This document shows, in pieces, positions 45,447 through 54,824 of a stretch of 64,000 nucleotides of DNA. A model generated the notes under the pieces. That model was not told the origin of the DNA. It saw nothing but the letters and a program-made list of their open reading frames with translations, and ran no database searches. Where the stretch lies: NCBI GenBank assembly GCA_965221985.1, contig OZ244928.1, forward strand, positions 3,472,001 through 3,536,000. The letters are read 5' to 3'. Positions within the stretch are counted from its first letter, which is position 1. Every line of letters begins with the position of its first letter. Source of the stretch: J054 sp965221985 (GTDB lineage: Bacteria > Pseudomonadota > Gammaproteobacteria > Steroidobacterales > GCA-2729495). The translations under genes were made by a program, and so were the position numbers.

Positions 45447-45965
45447 GACTCTAATGACTCCATTTGCCAGAAGGTTTATCAAACCGGTCATTCCGGTGAC
45501 ATTTGTCAGTTACCTGCTAGCAAGAACGGCATATCCTGAGGATACTGGCCCGTTTTGCGCATTGCTCGCGGCGGGCAACTACATTCCGCAGGATCATACA
45601 AGTGGAAATCTCAGGCGATCTATCGGTACTTCCACGTAATGCCCTTTTTTCGGATACCGATAGTGTTGCGGGACAGAATCGTTACTTCGGCAATTGCTTA
45701 TGGACAGCTGGCCTGAAAAGGCTTAGCTGGCAACTTTGTAAATCATCGAAACTGAAGCTTGATTCGATTGACGGATCCAGAATAAGAGCAATCTGTGCCC
45801 GGGCGAGAACTCTGTAAATAGCACGCAGGCCGGTACAAGTGTATTCGTGCCTATTCGGCCTGCAGCGCGTGAAAACGGCTGCTGACGTTGGTGTTCCGCA
45901 AGTCTAATTTCGCATGGGAAATCATGCGCGACGCGATACACATGGCACGGCAGAAGAAGAAAGAG
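45447..45965. other. Intergenic region upstream of Rieske paralogue 2
   Basis: About 520 bp between the TonB receptor terminator and the Rieske start. Short frames here lack a start context or known domains. It should hold the Rieske promoter; no clear operator was found. Confidence 0.5.
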
Positions 45966-45985
45966 CCGCCTCGATTGAGGCGGCC
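45966..45985 (-). terminator. Intrinsic terminator of the TonB receptor gene
   Basis: GCCGCCTC GATT GAGGCGGC forms a perfect 8-bp GC-rich stem with a 4-base loop. On the minus strand it is followed by TCTTTCTTCTTCT, a fair T-rich tract. It lies 36 bp past the stop codon of the minus-strand TonB receptor. Confidence 0.75.
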
Positions 45986-46020
45986 CTCTAACTCTCGTTG
46001 ACTGTTTAGATCAGCTCGAG

Positions 46021-48285
46021 CTACTGATAGTTATAGGTCGCCGTCAACAAATACTCGCTGGGCGGCAGCATGATGAATCCACCCAGACCGCGGCTGCCGG
46101 AAGTCACGATATCGTCGTCACCCAGGTTCTTGCCGGTTAACTTCAATTCCCAGTTTTCACCTAGATCGACGGAAATAAACGCATTCCATAGATCCCAGCC
46201 AGAACTGCGAAAATCGTTGGTGGCAGAGGTCATGTAATCGTCAATCTCGTAGTAGTCGGATCCAATGGTTACATCCCCCACGAAGTCGCCAGGAGCATCG
46301 AAGCTGTAATCAAAGCCGATGTTGAATGAATAATCCGGCGTCTGCGGTGTCTCGGCTTCGCTAATACCGTACAAGAACGGCGCGTTAGCAGCCGCGCTAC
46401 CCGGGCGTAAGTTCTTGTATTCTCCATCGGTAAAGGCTGTACCGCTGAAGAAAACACTGAGCCCGTCAACAGGGACTGCAGTGATCTCAAACTCAAGGCC
46501 TTGAATCTCAGCATCGCCGGAATTTTGCACCGGGAAAGCTAGGCTGCCGTCGGGCAGGGTCACCGTTGCATTTTGCTGGATGTCCTGAATATCCGAGAAG
46601 TAGTAGGCGAAGTTAGTGCGGATCCGGTTGTCGAACCATTCACCCTTAAAACCGACCTCATAGGTTTCGTTGGTTTCCGCGTTATAGCGCTCACCAACCG
46701 GTGTTGTTATTGATATTGCGCTCCAGCCCGCACCTTTGAAACCTTCTGAATAGCTGCCATATACCAAGGCATTGTCAAGAACACCTCCGGTTTCGAAGGT
46801 ATAGTCCAGGGCAACTTTAGGCGTCCAGTCGTCTGGTTTTTGTGAGTCGACAATCCTAGCCGGCGGCGCCAGCGGACCACCCGGGGGAAGGAAAGACTGA
46901 AAATCTATACTAAAGTCCTTGTCATCTTCGGTGAAGCGCAGGCCTGTTGTGAGCTTCAAGTTTTCTGTGAAGTTATAGCTGGCCTCGCCAAAGAACGATA
47001 TAGAATCAGTCTCGACCATAATCGTGCTGCGCGACAAGGGTATGCCGGCATTCCAGCCCCACAGTTGCTCTGCTTCTTCATTTAAGTAGAAGGCGCCGGC
47101 CACGTATTTCAGGCGTTCACCAAAGGCGCTGCCCAGAAACTGAATCTCTTGGGTGATCTGATCGGAGTCAGATTCCGAACCACCGACAGCGCCATTGTTG
47201 CCGGCGAAGTCCGTCATGAAGTTGCCGTCCAAGCCCACATAGCCGGTGATTGACTTGATCGTCAAGGCATCGTTAATGTCGTAGGCAACCGTAATGCCCA
47301 AGATGGTTTGTTCGGTATTCGCCTGTGGTTTGTTTCTTAGTGGCGGTGCTGGATCTCTGTCTGTCCAGGCCGTCCTAACGCCCCTGGTTCCATTCGGGAA
47401 CACCAAGTCATCCGAGGTAAATTGCGTAGTGACGCCAGGTGGGCAGGGAAGGGTCGGATCCCCTACCAAGTCTTGGCAGTTATCCGCAATGCCCGGGGTA
47501 ATACCCAAGACGGATTGATTCGAATCGTTATCCGACTCGGAGTAGGTCAGTGAAACAATTGCGTCGAGCCGCTCAAGACCGGTGAATCTAAGCTTACCGC
47601 GAACTGAAAGGTTTTCTTCATCGCCAGTCTCGGTATTCGCGCTAGGATCAAAATTAAAATATTGGCCACCTTTCTCCTTGTACTGTACAGAAGTGGAACC
47701 GGCCCAACTGTCACTTAAAGGTCCACCAATACTGGCTCTAAGTAGTCGCTGATCGTCGTTACCCGCGCCCGCGGCTGCATTCAACCAGAACTCATCGTCG
47801 GGAGTCCGCGAGATAAAGCGAACGGCACCATAACCGGTGTTTCGACCGTACAAGGTACCCTGCGGGCCACGTAAAACTTCCACTCGTTCAATGTCAGAAA
47901 GCGTCACGTTGTTGCCGTTGAGCCGGCCGACATAAATGTCATCAACGTAGATACCCACGGGTGATTCCGCAACGACTAGCGAAGCATCCTGCTGCAAACC
48001 ACCACGCAGAGATAAAGACAGGTTGCTCGGATGCGTAACGTTATTAAACATGTTCAGGCTTGGCACATATCGCTGAAGATCGCGTGCTTCACCAACTTGT
48101 AACCGTTCTAACTCGCCCATTCCCATCGCGCTAACTGCGATGGGTACATCTTGCAGTGAGCTTTCGCGTCGCTCTGAAGTCACGACGATTTCATCTAGTT
48201 GTTCACTCCATGCGGGACCACTGCTAAAACCTGCTACTAAGGCTACTGTGGTGATCGCCACACATTTCCGAACTGAATGTCTCAT
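46021..48285 (-). CDS. TonB-dependent outer-membrane receptor
   Basis: 754 residues from the ATG at 48285, which has GGAGTGAGG upstream. Signal peptide ending near PAWSEQ, TonB box (LDEIVVTSERR), plug with VEVLRGPQGTLYGRNTGYGAV, and a long barrel ending YLLTATYNYQ. The sequence is related to the receptor at 29912 (both have the IVVTS...SLQD.P.AVSA opening). It probably imports a bulky organic ligand. Downstream on the same strand lies Rieske paralogue 2, which may use the imported compound. It has its own terminator. Confidence 0.92.
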   Translation of the reverse strand: MRHSVRKCVAITTVALVAGFSSGPAWSEQLDEIVVTSERRESSLQDVPIAVSAMGMGELERLQVGEARDLQRYVPSLNMFNNVTHPSNLSLSLRGGLQQDASLVVAESPVGIYVDDIYVGRLNGNNVTLSDIERVEVLRGPQGTLYGRNTGYGAVRFISRTPDDEFWLNAAAGAGNDDQRLLRASIGGPLSDSWAGSTSVQYKEKGGQYFNFDPSANTETGDEENLSVRGKLRFTGLERLDAIVSLTYSESDNDSNQSVLGITPGIADNCQDLVGDPTLPCPPGVTTQFTSDDLVFPNGTRGVRTAWTDRDPAPPLRNKPQANTEQTILGITVAYDINDALTIKSITGYVGLDGNFMTDFAGNNGAVGGSESDSDQITQEIQFLGSAFGERLKYVAGAFYLNEEAEQLWGWNAGIPLSRSTIMVETDSISFFGEASYNFTENLKLTTGLRFTEDDKDFSIDFQSFLPPGGPLAPPARIVDSQKPDDWTPKVALDYTFETGGVLDNALVYGSYSEGFKGAGWSAISITTPVGERYNAETNETYEVGFKGEWFDNRIRTNFAYYFSDIQDIQQNATVTLPDGSLAFPVQNSGDAEIQGLEFEITAVPVDGLSVFFSGTAFTDGEYKNLRPGSAAANAPFLYGISEAETPQTPDYSFNIGFDYSFDAPGDFVGDVTIGSDYYEIDDYMTSATNDFRSSGWDLWNAFISVDLGENWELKLTGKNLGDDDIVTSGSRGLGGFIMLPPSEYLLTATYNYQ

Positions 48286-48814
48286 TTGCCTCACTCCCCC
48301 GATCCTGTTGTTGGCGCGATGAATAGCGCTAGCGGCCAAGGCTATCATAAGTTACCGTCCCTCGAAGCATGAAAGTGATTTCTCGGATTGATGTAAATTT
48401 ACAACAAACCGTGGGGGATTACGCCGGTGGCTTAGCGACAGGCCCTGCGCTGCCAGCCCGCAGAGAATGCTCACATAGGGCGCTCTGCTGGGCTCATGCT
48501 CGCGGATCAGTTTTTGGCCGCGAAGAATTTCCAATCCTAGGATTTAGAGTCGGCGAGCCCGAAAAATTCGCAGCAGCAAGATAGCCTGCTTTCGGACTTC
48601 CTGCACCGATTAGTTAATAAGTTATGCGGGTGCCACGGCGGAATTCCAATGGATTCCAGAGCCCATCTGCTCGCGATGCTCAATACAAGTCTTATAAAGC
48701 ATGAGCCTTTATAGCTCAAAACACTCCCGAGCTTCGCTAGGGCCAGTGACCGCAAATTGGTAACGCGCATAGATTCTTCTGGCCTAGCTACCTTGCCATA
48801 CCCATGATAGTTCC
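48286..48814. other. Intergenic region between divergent TonB receptor and MFS genes
   Basis: About 530 bp with no convincing gene. It should contain two divergent promoters. No clear inverted repeat or -35/-10 pair was found by eye. Confidence 0.5.
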
Positions 48815-50074
48815 ATGCTCAGAAAAGTGTATCCCGGTTGGTGGGTGTTGCTCGGCCTATTTCTTCTGTATGCCGCATCGAACGGCATCCTAATCTTCAC
48901 TCTGCCCCTAATCTATCCAGAGCTAATAAAGGACTTCGGCTGGAACGAAGCGCAGGTGACCTTACCCGCTACAGTTTTCTTCGTGACCGCGGCGGCCTTG
49001 CACCCGATCGGCGGTATGTTGCTAGACCGTTATTCCCCGAAATTGCTCATGGTCATTGGTTACGGCGCGATTGCCTGCGGACTGGGTCTTTACCCTTTTA
49101 TCACTTCGCTCAATGAACTAATGCTAATCCATGTGCTATTCGGTTTGGGCTTGGGCCTAGCCGGCTTGGTCGCCAATATGCTGGTCTTAACGCGCTGGTT
49201 CGTTCGTCGTCGTGGACTGGCGGTTGGTATTTTGTTAATGGGCGCAAGTTTTGGCGGAGCCATCTTTCCACTCTTGGTAAGACAAGTCCTAATAGATGAC
49301 GGCTGGCGTGAGGCGGTTTCGCTGCTGGCACTGATCGGCGGGGCACTGATGATGCTACCGCTTATATTCTTGGTTCGCGATCGACCAGAAACGCCATTGC
49401 GAGACGCAATACAAGCCACAAATAGTGACAGTAGATCGCCGGCGGAACCAACAGCTTCTATGCAGAAAACCGGGCCGACACTGAGCAAGGCTCTTAGATC
49501 GCCTGTTTTTTACTTGCTTGTCGCCGCCACGGCGACCTTGTGGTTTTGTATTGTCGGCGTCTTGCAGCATCAAGCGATTTATCTTGGCCAAGATCTGGGC
49601 ATTAGCAAAGACACAATTCCGCTGGTTTTCAGCATATTCTTCTGGGCTGGTATCGTAGGAAAATTCGGATTCGGTTACCTGAGTGACCGGCTAAACAAAG
49701 TCCATGTCATGCTGGTATGCATCGGCAACTTTATCCTTGGACTGTGGCTGCTCCGCAATTTGGACGGCAATAGCGTGCCACTGACGTTTGCGTACGCGGT
49801 CATCTACGGCCTGGGGACGGGCGGCGCCTTTTCCATGATTCAATTGGTCATTGCCGAGCATTTTGCGGGTCAGGCCTACGGCAAGATTTTGGGTATTTTT
49901 ACTTTCGTTGACACCATGGCAGGTGCCGGCGGCACCCAGGCTATCGGCATGCTGCGCGTGGCGAATCAGAGCTATTTGCCAGCCATCGATTTGATGATAC
50001 TCGGCTGTATATTTTCTGGATTCTGCATGTTTGCGCTAAGACGGTTCCGAGAGTCAAGTGCAATCTCAACTTAG
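48815..50074 (+). CDS. MFS transporter (monocarboxylate/oxalate-formate antiporter-like)
   Basis: 419 residues with 12 membrane segments in two halves separated by a polar loop near residues 190-225. The opening YPGWWVLLGLFLLYAASNGI, the DRYSPKLLMVIG loop after TM2, and the second-half DRLNKVHVM are typical of MFS; the layout resembles monocarboxylate porters. It is 91 bp upstream of a UbiD-family decarboxylase on the same strand, so it may move an aromatic acid or other carboxylate. Confidence 0.88.
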   Translation: MLRKVYPGWWVLLGLFLLYAASNGILIFTLPLIYPELIKDFGWNEAQVTLPATVFFVTAAALHPIGGMLLDRYSPKLLMVIGYGAIACGLGLYPFITSLNELMLIHVLFGLGLGLAGLVANMLVLTRWFVRRRGLAVGILLMGASFGGAIFPLLVRQVLIDDGWREAVSLLALIGGALMMLPLIFLVRDRPETPLRDAIQATNSDSRSPAEPTASMQKTGPTLSKALRSPVFYLLVAATATLWFCIVGVLQHQAIYLGQDLGISKDTIPLVFSIFFWAGIVGKFGFGYLSDRLNKVHVMLVCIGNFILGLWLLRNLDGNSVPLTFAYAVIYGLGTGGAFSMIQLVIAEHFAGQAYGKILGIFTFVDTMAGAGGTQAIGMLRVANQSYLPAIDLMILGCIFSGFCMFALRRFRESSAIST

Positions 50075-50165
50075 CGAAGCGATGCTCATCTTGACGCAAA
50101 GCTGGCTGCAACAGTTCGAAAAATGCTTTCTATGTTAGTTTTGTGATCGGCAAAAGGAACTCGGC

Positions 50166-51650
50166 GTGAATATTGCTCGACCTTCACTTGGACCCTTCTT
50201 AAGTCTGCGTGATTATCTTTCGGCATTAGACAATGCCGGCCTAGTGCTTCGAGTCACTGAATTCGATCAAGATACCTATGAAAGCACAGCCTTTGCATAC
50301 CGGCTCATGGAACGCTATCGCTATAACCAAGCACCCGCGTTCCAATTTGAACGCGTGAAGCTTGACGGCCACTGGCTTCAAGGGCCCGTAATCGGTGGGG
50401 CTTACGGCCCATGGATCGGCGAAGCACTGTGTTTCGGTATCGGGGAATACAATGCGCCCCATGAAGCTTACGGTGCAACTTTGCAAAAGGTCGCGGGGCT
50501 GCATGGACCGGATGGTTTCCCGCATTTGCCACCCGTTGAGGTTCCCCTGTCCGATGCACCCGTCAAAGAAGTCTGCCTTGACGAGAATTCTATAGACCTG
50601 AGGACCTACCCCTTTCTCAAAACCAATCCCGGCGATGCTGGCCGCTATATCAACTCGGGCTGTCTGCTACTCCAGGATCCAAAGCTTGGCGCGAAAATCA
50701 GTGTCTACCGTTGCCAGCTGCAGGGGCCGCGACGCATTAGCGTCAATCCCGAGCCGGGCCAAGCAGGTTGGCGCTTTCTTCAAGCGATGAAGGCCCGCGG
50801 CGATCGAACCGCTCCGGTAGTCCTGGTGCTGGGCGTGGACCCCATCACATATGGCGTCGCGGCGTCGACCATCGCCCGCGAGTCGCAAACCGAACTGGGT
50901 GTGGCCGGCGGTTTAGCCGGGCGACCAGTGCCGGTGGTGCGCGCGCAAACCTCCCCAGTGTTGATTCCTGCCACTGCCGAAATGGCCATCGAGGGCGAAA
51001 TCTCCTTGACAGAAACCCAGCCGGAGGGGCCGTTTGCCGAATTCTATGGCGTAATGGGCGAATCCAAGCCGGAAAACTTTTTCATGGACGTTACCGCGGT
51101 GACCCATCGCGGTCGACCCTGGTTTCTCAATTCTTATTCAGGAATTATTCGCAATGCCATCGGTGTCACGAGAGAAGCTTCTCTACTGGTGAAGTACAGA
51201 GACCGAATTCCAGGACTGATTGCAATTCATGTGCCACAGCAGGCCGCCGGCGTACATATCATTGCCATCGACAAGCAAGAGCCTGGCCAGGGAATCGCTG
51301 CCGGTCGCGACTACGCGGAAAGCGAAATGTTAGCTAAGGTGGTGGTGGTCGTAGATAAAGAAATCTCGCCGTATAACTTGGATGAGGTTTGGCAAACCCT
51401 TGGCGCGCGTTGGCAGCCGCATCCTGCCACACATGTTATTCAAGATACGGCCGGTATACCGCTGGATCCGTCGCTACGGCAGCCGCCAAAGACTTCAAAA
51501 ATCGTAATTGACGCCACACCGCAATTAGCCTCGGAAAACGGCCCAGCAACATTCCCGGCTAACTCTAAGGACTTATTCCGACAAGCTATGCCGGAAGCAC
51601 TGGGGCAAATCGATAGTATGCTAAATAGCAGTCTTGCGCGGCGAGATTAG
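50166..51650 (+). CDS. UbiD-family decarboxylase
   Basis: 494 residues starting at GTG 50166 (AAGGAA about 7 bp upstream). The family pattern is visible: LRDYLSALDNAGLVLRV at the start, GRYINSGCLLLQDP, the prFMN-site region with PEGPFAEFYGVMG, RPWFLNSYSG and ATHVIQDTAGIPLDPS. UbiD enzymes reversibly decarboxylate unsaturated or aromatic acids with prenylated FMN; a UbiX prenyltransferase is needed and is not in this window. Likely in one operon with the MFS gene. Confidence 0.87.
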   Translation: MNIARPSLGPFLSLRDYLSALDNAGLVLRVTEFDQDTYESTAFAYRLMERYRYNQAPAFQFERVKLDGHWLQGPVIGGAYGPWIGEALCFGIGEYNAPHEAYGATLQKVAGLHGPDGFPHLPPVEVPLSDAPVKEVCLDENSIDLRTYPFLKTNPGDAGRYINSGCLLLQDPKLGAKISVYRCQLQGPRRISVNPEPGQAGWRFLQAMKARGDRTAPVVLVLGVDPITYGVAASTIARESQTELGVAGGLAGRPVPVVRAQTSPVLIPATAEMAIEGEISLTETQPEGPFAEFYGVMGESKPENFFMDVTAVTHRGRPWFLNSYSGIIRNAIGVTREASLLVKYRDRIPGLIAIHVPQQAAGVHIIAIDKQEPGQGIAAGRDYAESEMLAKVVVVVDKEISPYNLDEVWQTLGARWQPHPATHVIQDTAGIPLDPSLRQPPKTSKIVIDATPQLASENGPATFPANSKDLFRQAMPEALGQIDSMLNSSLARRD

Positions 51651-51681
51651 ATGATCGTTTTTTGCCGGTATATTTAGCTCC

Positions 51682-53175
51682 CTAATCATCAGTATCTGGC
51701 GGCACATAATTGGGATCGAAGATCAGATGGGTATGACTTCTATCAGCTTCGTCGAAACTCGCGCCCAGCAACAGACTAGGTCCCGTCAAATTTGTCGGAT
51801 GCATGATCGCGTCGATATTGCCGCCATCCAACAATTCTTCCTCTTTGATAATCTCCACCACACCCCGGCCTTCTTTTAAGGCCCGATCTGCCACCCGCGT
51901 GGCATTCTCGTAGCCGATATGCGGACTAAACGCCGTGATCACACCAATGCTGTCTTCGACCTGTTGATCGCAATGTTCACGATTCACGGTAATGCCACGC
52001 ACGCAACGGTCCGTTAGCATCTCAATGGCGCGGGTCAACATGCGCAACGTGCTCATCAGGTTGTAAACGATCACCGGCTCAAAGGCGTTAAGCTGGAGCT
52101 GTCCAGCTTCCGCGGCCATGGCGACGACCAGGTCGTTGCCGATGACCTGATAGGCCACTTGATTTACCGCCTCGGGGATGACGGGATTTACCTTACCCGG
52201 CATGATTGAAGACCCTGGCTGCATGGGCGGCAAATTGAGTTCGCCCATGCCGGCGCGTGGACCGCTGGACAGCAAACGCAAGTCGTTGCATATCTTGGAA
52301 AGCTTTATTGCTACTCGTTTCAAGATTCCGGAAAACATAACAAAGGCGCCAGTATCCGACGTCGCTTCAATCAAACTAGGCGCGAGCCTAAGATTGATTC
52401 CCGCCAGTTTGCTCAAGTTGTCGACAGCCATCTGCGCATATTCCGGATGCGTATTGATGCCGGTACCGATGGCCGTGCCGCCAAGATTAATCACGGTAAA
52501 CAGCTTGGCCATTTCATCCAGCCGGCTAATATCTTCCCCCACCGTGATGGCCCAGGCCTCGAATTCCTGGCCAAAGGTCATGGGCACGGCGTCCTGCAAC
52601 TGCGTGCGGCCCATCTTTAGAATGGTTCCCAACTCCTTAGCCTTGGTTTCGAAAACCTCACACAGCTCCTTTAGCGCAACGATTAGGGGATCGTCGGCCA
52701 ATATCATGGCAAGTCGCACAGCCGTTGGGTATACATCATTGGTCGACTGCGACATGTTCACGTCGTTGTTTGGATGCAGGTGCTGATATTCGCCGCGCGC
52801 GTGACCCATCAGTTCCAGAGCCCGGTTGGCGATGACCTCGTTCACGTTCATATTGGTCGAGGTACCCGCTCCGCCCTGAATCAAGTCAACGACAAACTCA
52901 CTGTGTAAAGCTCCGGCGGCAATTTCCGCGCAGGCTGCATCGATGGCATTCGCCTTCTCATCATTCAATAAACCCAGTTCCCGATTCGCCTGGGCCGCTG
53001 CCTGCTTCACCAAAGCCAAAGCGCGAATTAGTTCCGGAAAGTGGCCTATGGGCACACCGGTGATATTAAAGTTGTGCAGGGCCCGCAGAGTTTGGATGCC
53101 GTAGTAAGCGGCTGACGGAACCTGCTCGTCGCCCAGTAGATCATGCTCTATGCGATATTCCGAATTGGCCGCCAT
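51682..53175 (-). CDS. aspA: Aspartate ammonia-lyase
   Basis: 497 residues of the fumarase/aspartase superfamily. It opens EYRIEHDLLGDEQVPSAAYY (the aspartase-type start) and has NDVNMSQSTNDVYPTAVRLA, GRTQLQDAVPMTFGQEF and the signature GSSIMPGKVNPVIPEAVNQV containing the catalytic Ser. It deaminates aspartate to fumarate. The start and NQVAYQVIGND favour AspA over class II fumarase. It is convergent with the UbiD gene. Confidence 0.88.
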   Translation of the reverse strand: MAANSEYRIEHDLLGDEQVPSAAYYGIQTLRALHNFNITGVPIGHFPELIRALALVKQAAAQANRELGLLNDEKANAIDAACAEIAAGALHSEFVVDLIQGGAGTSTNMNVNEVIANRALELMGHARGEYQHLHPNNDVNMSQSTNDVYPTAVRLAMILADDPLIVALKELCEVFETKAKELGTILKMGRTQLQDAVPMTFGQEFEAWAITVGEDISRLDEMAKLFTVINLGGTAIGTGINTHPEYAQMAVDNLSKLAGINLRLAPSLIEATSDTGAFVMFSGILKRVAIKLSKICNDLRLLSSGPRAGMGELNLPPMQPGSSIMPGKVNPVIPEAVNQVAYQVIGNDLVVAMAAEAGQLQLNAFEPVIVYNLMSTLRMLTRAIEMLTDRCVRGITVNREHCDQQVEDSIGVITAFSPHIGYENATRVADRALKEGRGVVEIIKEEELLDGGNIDAIMHPTNLTGPSLLLGASFDEADRSHTHLIFDPNYVPPDTDD

Positions 53176-53198
53176 GTTGCGCCTCCATGAACCCTGGT

Positions 53199-53963
53199 TC
53201 AGTCGATCACCCGCCGAAACCGCACGGCCCAGAAAAAGAAAAATGTACCAAGCGCCGCCAGCAAGTGCTTGATCGCATGGCCACTAAAACCGATGGCTTC
53301 AAAAATACCCACATCGGCGAACTCCGTAATTTTTGAAGCCACATAGGCTGCCAAAACTGCCCAGACCCAGCCATTGCTGGCAAAACGCGACGGATATTGG
53401 AGCAGCAATACTGGAATCAACAACATGGGTAGAAACTGGACAAGGGCATAGGGCCGCAAATCGCCAGCGCCTTGTAGCTCAGTAAAATGCCAATAGAAAA
53501 CAGAGGCCGCACCGAGTAATAGCAGCGGAATGAGCATTCGCCGCCCCCAGTTCACTGAAACATTTTCGGCAACGATAATCGAGAAGAAAGCCATAAAACT
53601 GATGGTCATGGGTAAACGATCCCAAACCAAGGTTTCATTGTTTGGATTCAGATGGTAATAGCCGGAACCAAAGGCGACCAGTGCGACGCCCACAAAAAAT
53701 ATCAGATAGGCGGGACGCATTTCAGTGACGATGCCAGTGGCTTGTTTCGTCAACAGCGCTAACAAGCCGATGCAACCGACCAGGAGAAACGGAACGTTAG
53801 AAACTGTATTCCAGAAATTCGCAACGCCGAGCATAGCGCGCTTATCAGCAAAATCATGATAAGCGGGGTCTTGCGGCACCGGTGGTGTGACGGCAGCCAC
53901 GGCTATCGCAATCAGCGTGACCAACCCGATTACAAGTAGTTTTTTGTCGAATTTTGTAGTCAT
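53199..53963 (-). CDS. Ceramidase-like membrane protein (CREST superfamily)
   Basis: About 254 residues from the ATG at 53963, with seven membrane segments. Motifs of the alkaline ceramidase/CREST superfamily are seen: DKRAMLGVANFWNTVSNVPFL, GSGYYHLNPNNETLVWDRLP (His and Asp as metal or catalytic residues) and GHAIKHLLAALG near the end. It could hydrolyse an amide or act on a membrane lipid; the substrate is unknown. A longer frame to 54038 would overlap the toxin gene and lacks a membrane start. 23 bp from aspA. Confidence 0.72.
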   Translation of the reverse strand: MTTKFDKKLLVIGLVTLIAIAVAAVTPPVPQDPAYHDFADKRAMLGVANFWNTVSNVPFLLVGCIGLLALLTKQATGIVTEMRPAYLIFFVGVALVAFGSGYYHLNPNNETLVWDRLPMTISFMAFFSIIVAENVSVNWGRRMLIPLLLLGAASVFYWHFTELQGAGDLRPYALVQFLPMLLIPVLLLQYPSRFASNGWVWAVLAAYVASKITEFADVGIFEAIGFSGHAIKHLLAALGTFFFFWAVRFRRVID

Positions 53964-54004
53964 GATATGAATGCCATGAACGATGCAATTTTCGCGGCCA
54001 TAGT

Positions 54005-54433
54005 TTATGGATTTTCCATCAGACCACTTTTTACCCATTTGAGTATATCTTCGTAGCGAAAATCCCCGTCAGACAGGTTGCTAGCGATAAAATTTTGCGC
54101 GCTGTCCGCCTCTAGCCGGAATTGCCAACCATTGAGCCGGAGAAACACATCGGTGGCGAAAAATGCCAGGCGCTTGTTGCCATCTACAAACGCCTGATTG
54201 ATGAGCAAGGAATGAAAGAGTGCGGCGGCCAGTTCCGGTAGCTTGTCGTAGTAGCCGGTTTGCGGACGGTATAACGCGCTTTCGAGCAGCCCTAGATCAT
54301 GTCGGCCGGGCTCGCCACCAAATTCGTCGATGCCGCGCTGATGAATCGCTAGCACTTCATCGACGGACAAAAACTGGGCTAGCTCACTCGGCAAGTCGGC
54401 GACCCAGCTCTTGGTTTTGCGCCACCGATGCAT
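54005..54433 (-). CDS. Doc/Fic-type toxin (death-on-curing family)
   Basis: 143 residues from the ATG at 54433, overlapping the antitoxin gene; a TTG at 54394 near the antitoxin stop is the other likely start. The domain starts at FLSVDEVLAIHQRGIDEFGG, with GLLESALYRPQTGYYD and the Fic-like loop NQAFVDGNKRLAFFATDVFL. Where the canonical loop has His (HxFxDxNKR), this one has Gln (QAF, codon CAG). That would remove the usual catalytic His, so activity is uncertain. The upstream gene is an RHH antitoxin. Confidence 0.82.
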   Translation of the reverse strand: MHRWRKTKSWVADLPSELAQFLSVDEVLAIHQRGIDEFGGEPGRHDLGLLESALYRPQTGYYDKLPELAAALFHSLLINQAFVDGNKRLAFFATDVFLRLNGWQFRLEADSAQNFIASNLSDGDFRYEDILKWVKSGLMENP

Positions 54434-54596
54434 CCAAATGTTCCAGCACGATGGGGCGAAGTCTGCGTCTTCTAACGTAATCACGCACGGCATCGCTCAG
54501 GAGGCCCGAGATAGTTTGGTGGGATTCCCGCGCCAACGCCTGGAGATCCGCCCAGGCCTGCTCGTCGACTTTTGAGCTGATCTTGATGGTGGACAT
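54384..54596 (-). CDS. RHH-type antitoxin of the Doc-like toxin
   Basis: 70 residues. The N-terminus is a ribbon-helix-helix DNA-binding domain (TIKISSKVDEQAWADLQALA ... TISGLLSDAVRDYVRR). The C-terminal tail (VLEHLDASVAQNQELGRRLA) is the likely toxin-binding helix. The gene end overlaps the toxin start, the usual order of toxin-antitoxin pairs. It probably autoregulates through the repeats at 54607-54636. Confidence 0.85.
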   Translation of the reverse strand: MSTIKISSKVDEQAWADLQALARESHQTISGLLSDAVRDYVRRRRLRPIVLEHLDASVAQNQELGRRLAE

Positions 54597-54606
54597 GGTC
54601 TTATGC

Positions 54607-54636
54607 TGTCAAGATATGTCATGATTTGTCAAGTAT
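54607..54636. promoter_or_regulatory. Tandem 10-bp operator repeats of the toxin-antitoxin operon
   Basis: TGTCAAGATA, TGTCATGATT and TGTCAAGTAT follow one another without gaps, starting 10 bp upstream of the antitoxin ATG. A 10-bp spacing puts all units on one helix face, the pattern used by RHH repressors. On the minus strand the first and third read as TTGACA. Confidence 0.6.
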
Positions 54637-54824
54637 TGCACTCATCTCGTCTAGGATCCTGTAAACAATGAGCTTTTCGGCCTCGTCCGGAATTGGCATA
54701 GCCACAGGGATCGAACAGCCGTCAATACCCAAGTGGTGGAATTATTGTGCGGCAAGCCATTGTCCTGGCCGCCAACTTTTGTGAGAATCCGTCGAGTTGT
54801 GTCAGGGTGGGTCAGTTTTATCTC

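Noticed and set aside
45602..45817. 71-codon frame upstream of Rieske paralogue 2
   Set aside because: No known domain or clear ribosome site; probably chance.
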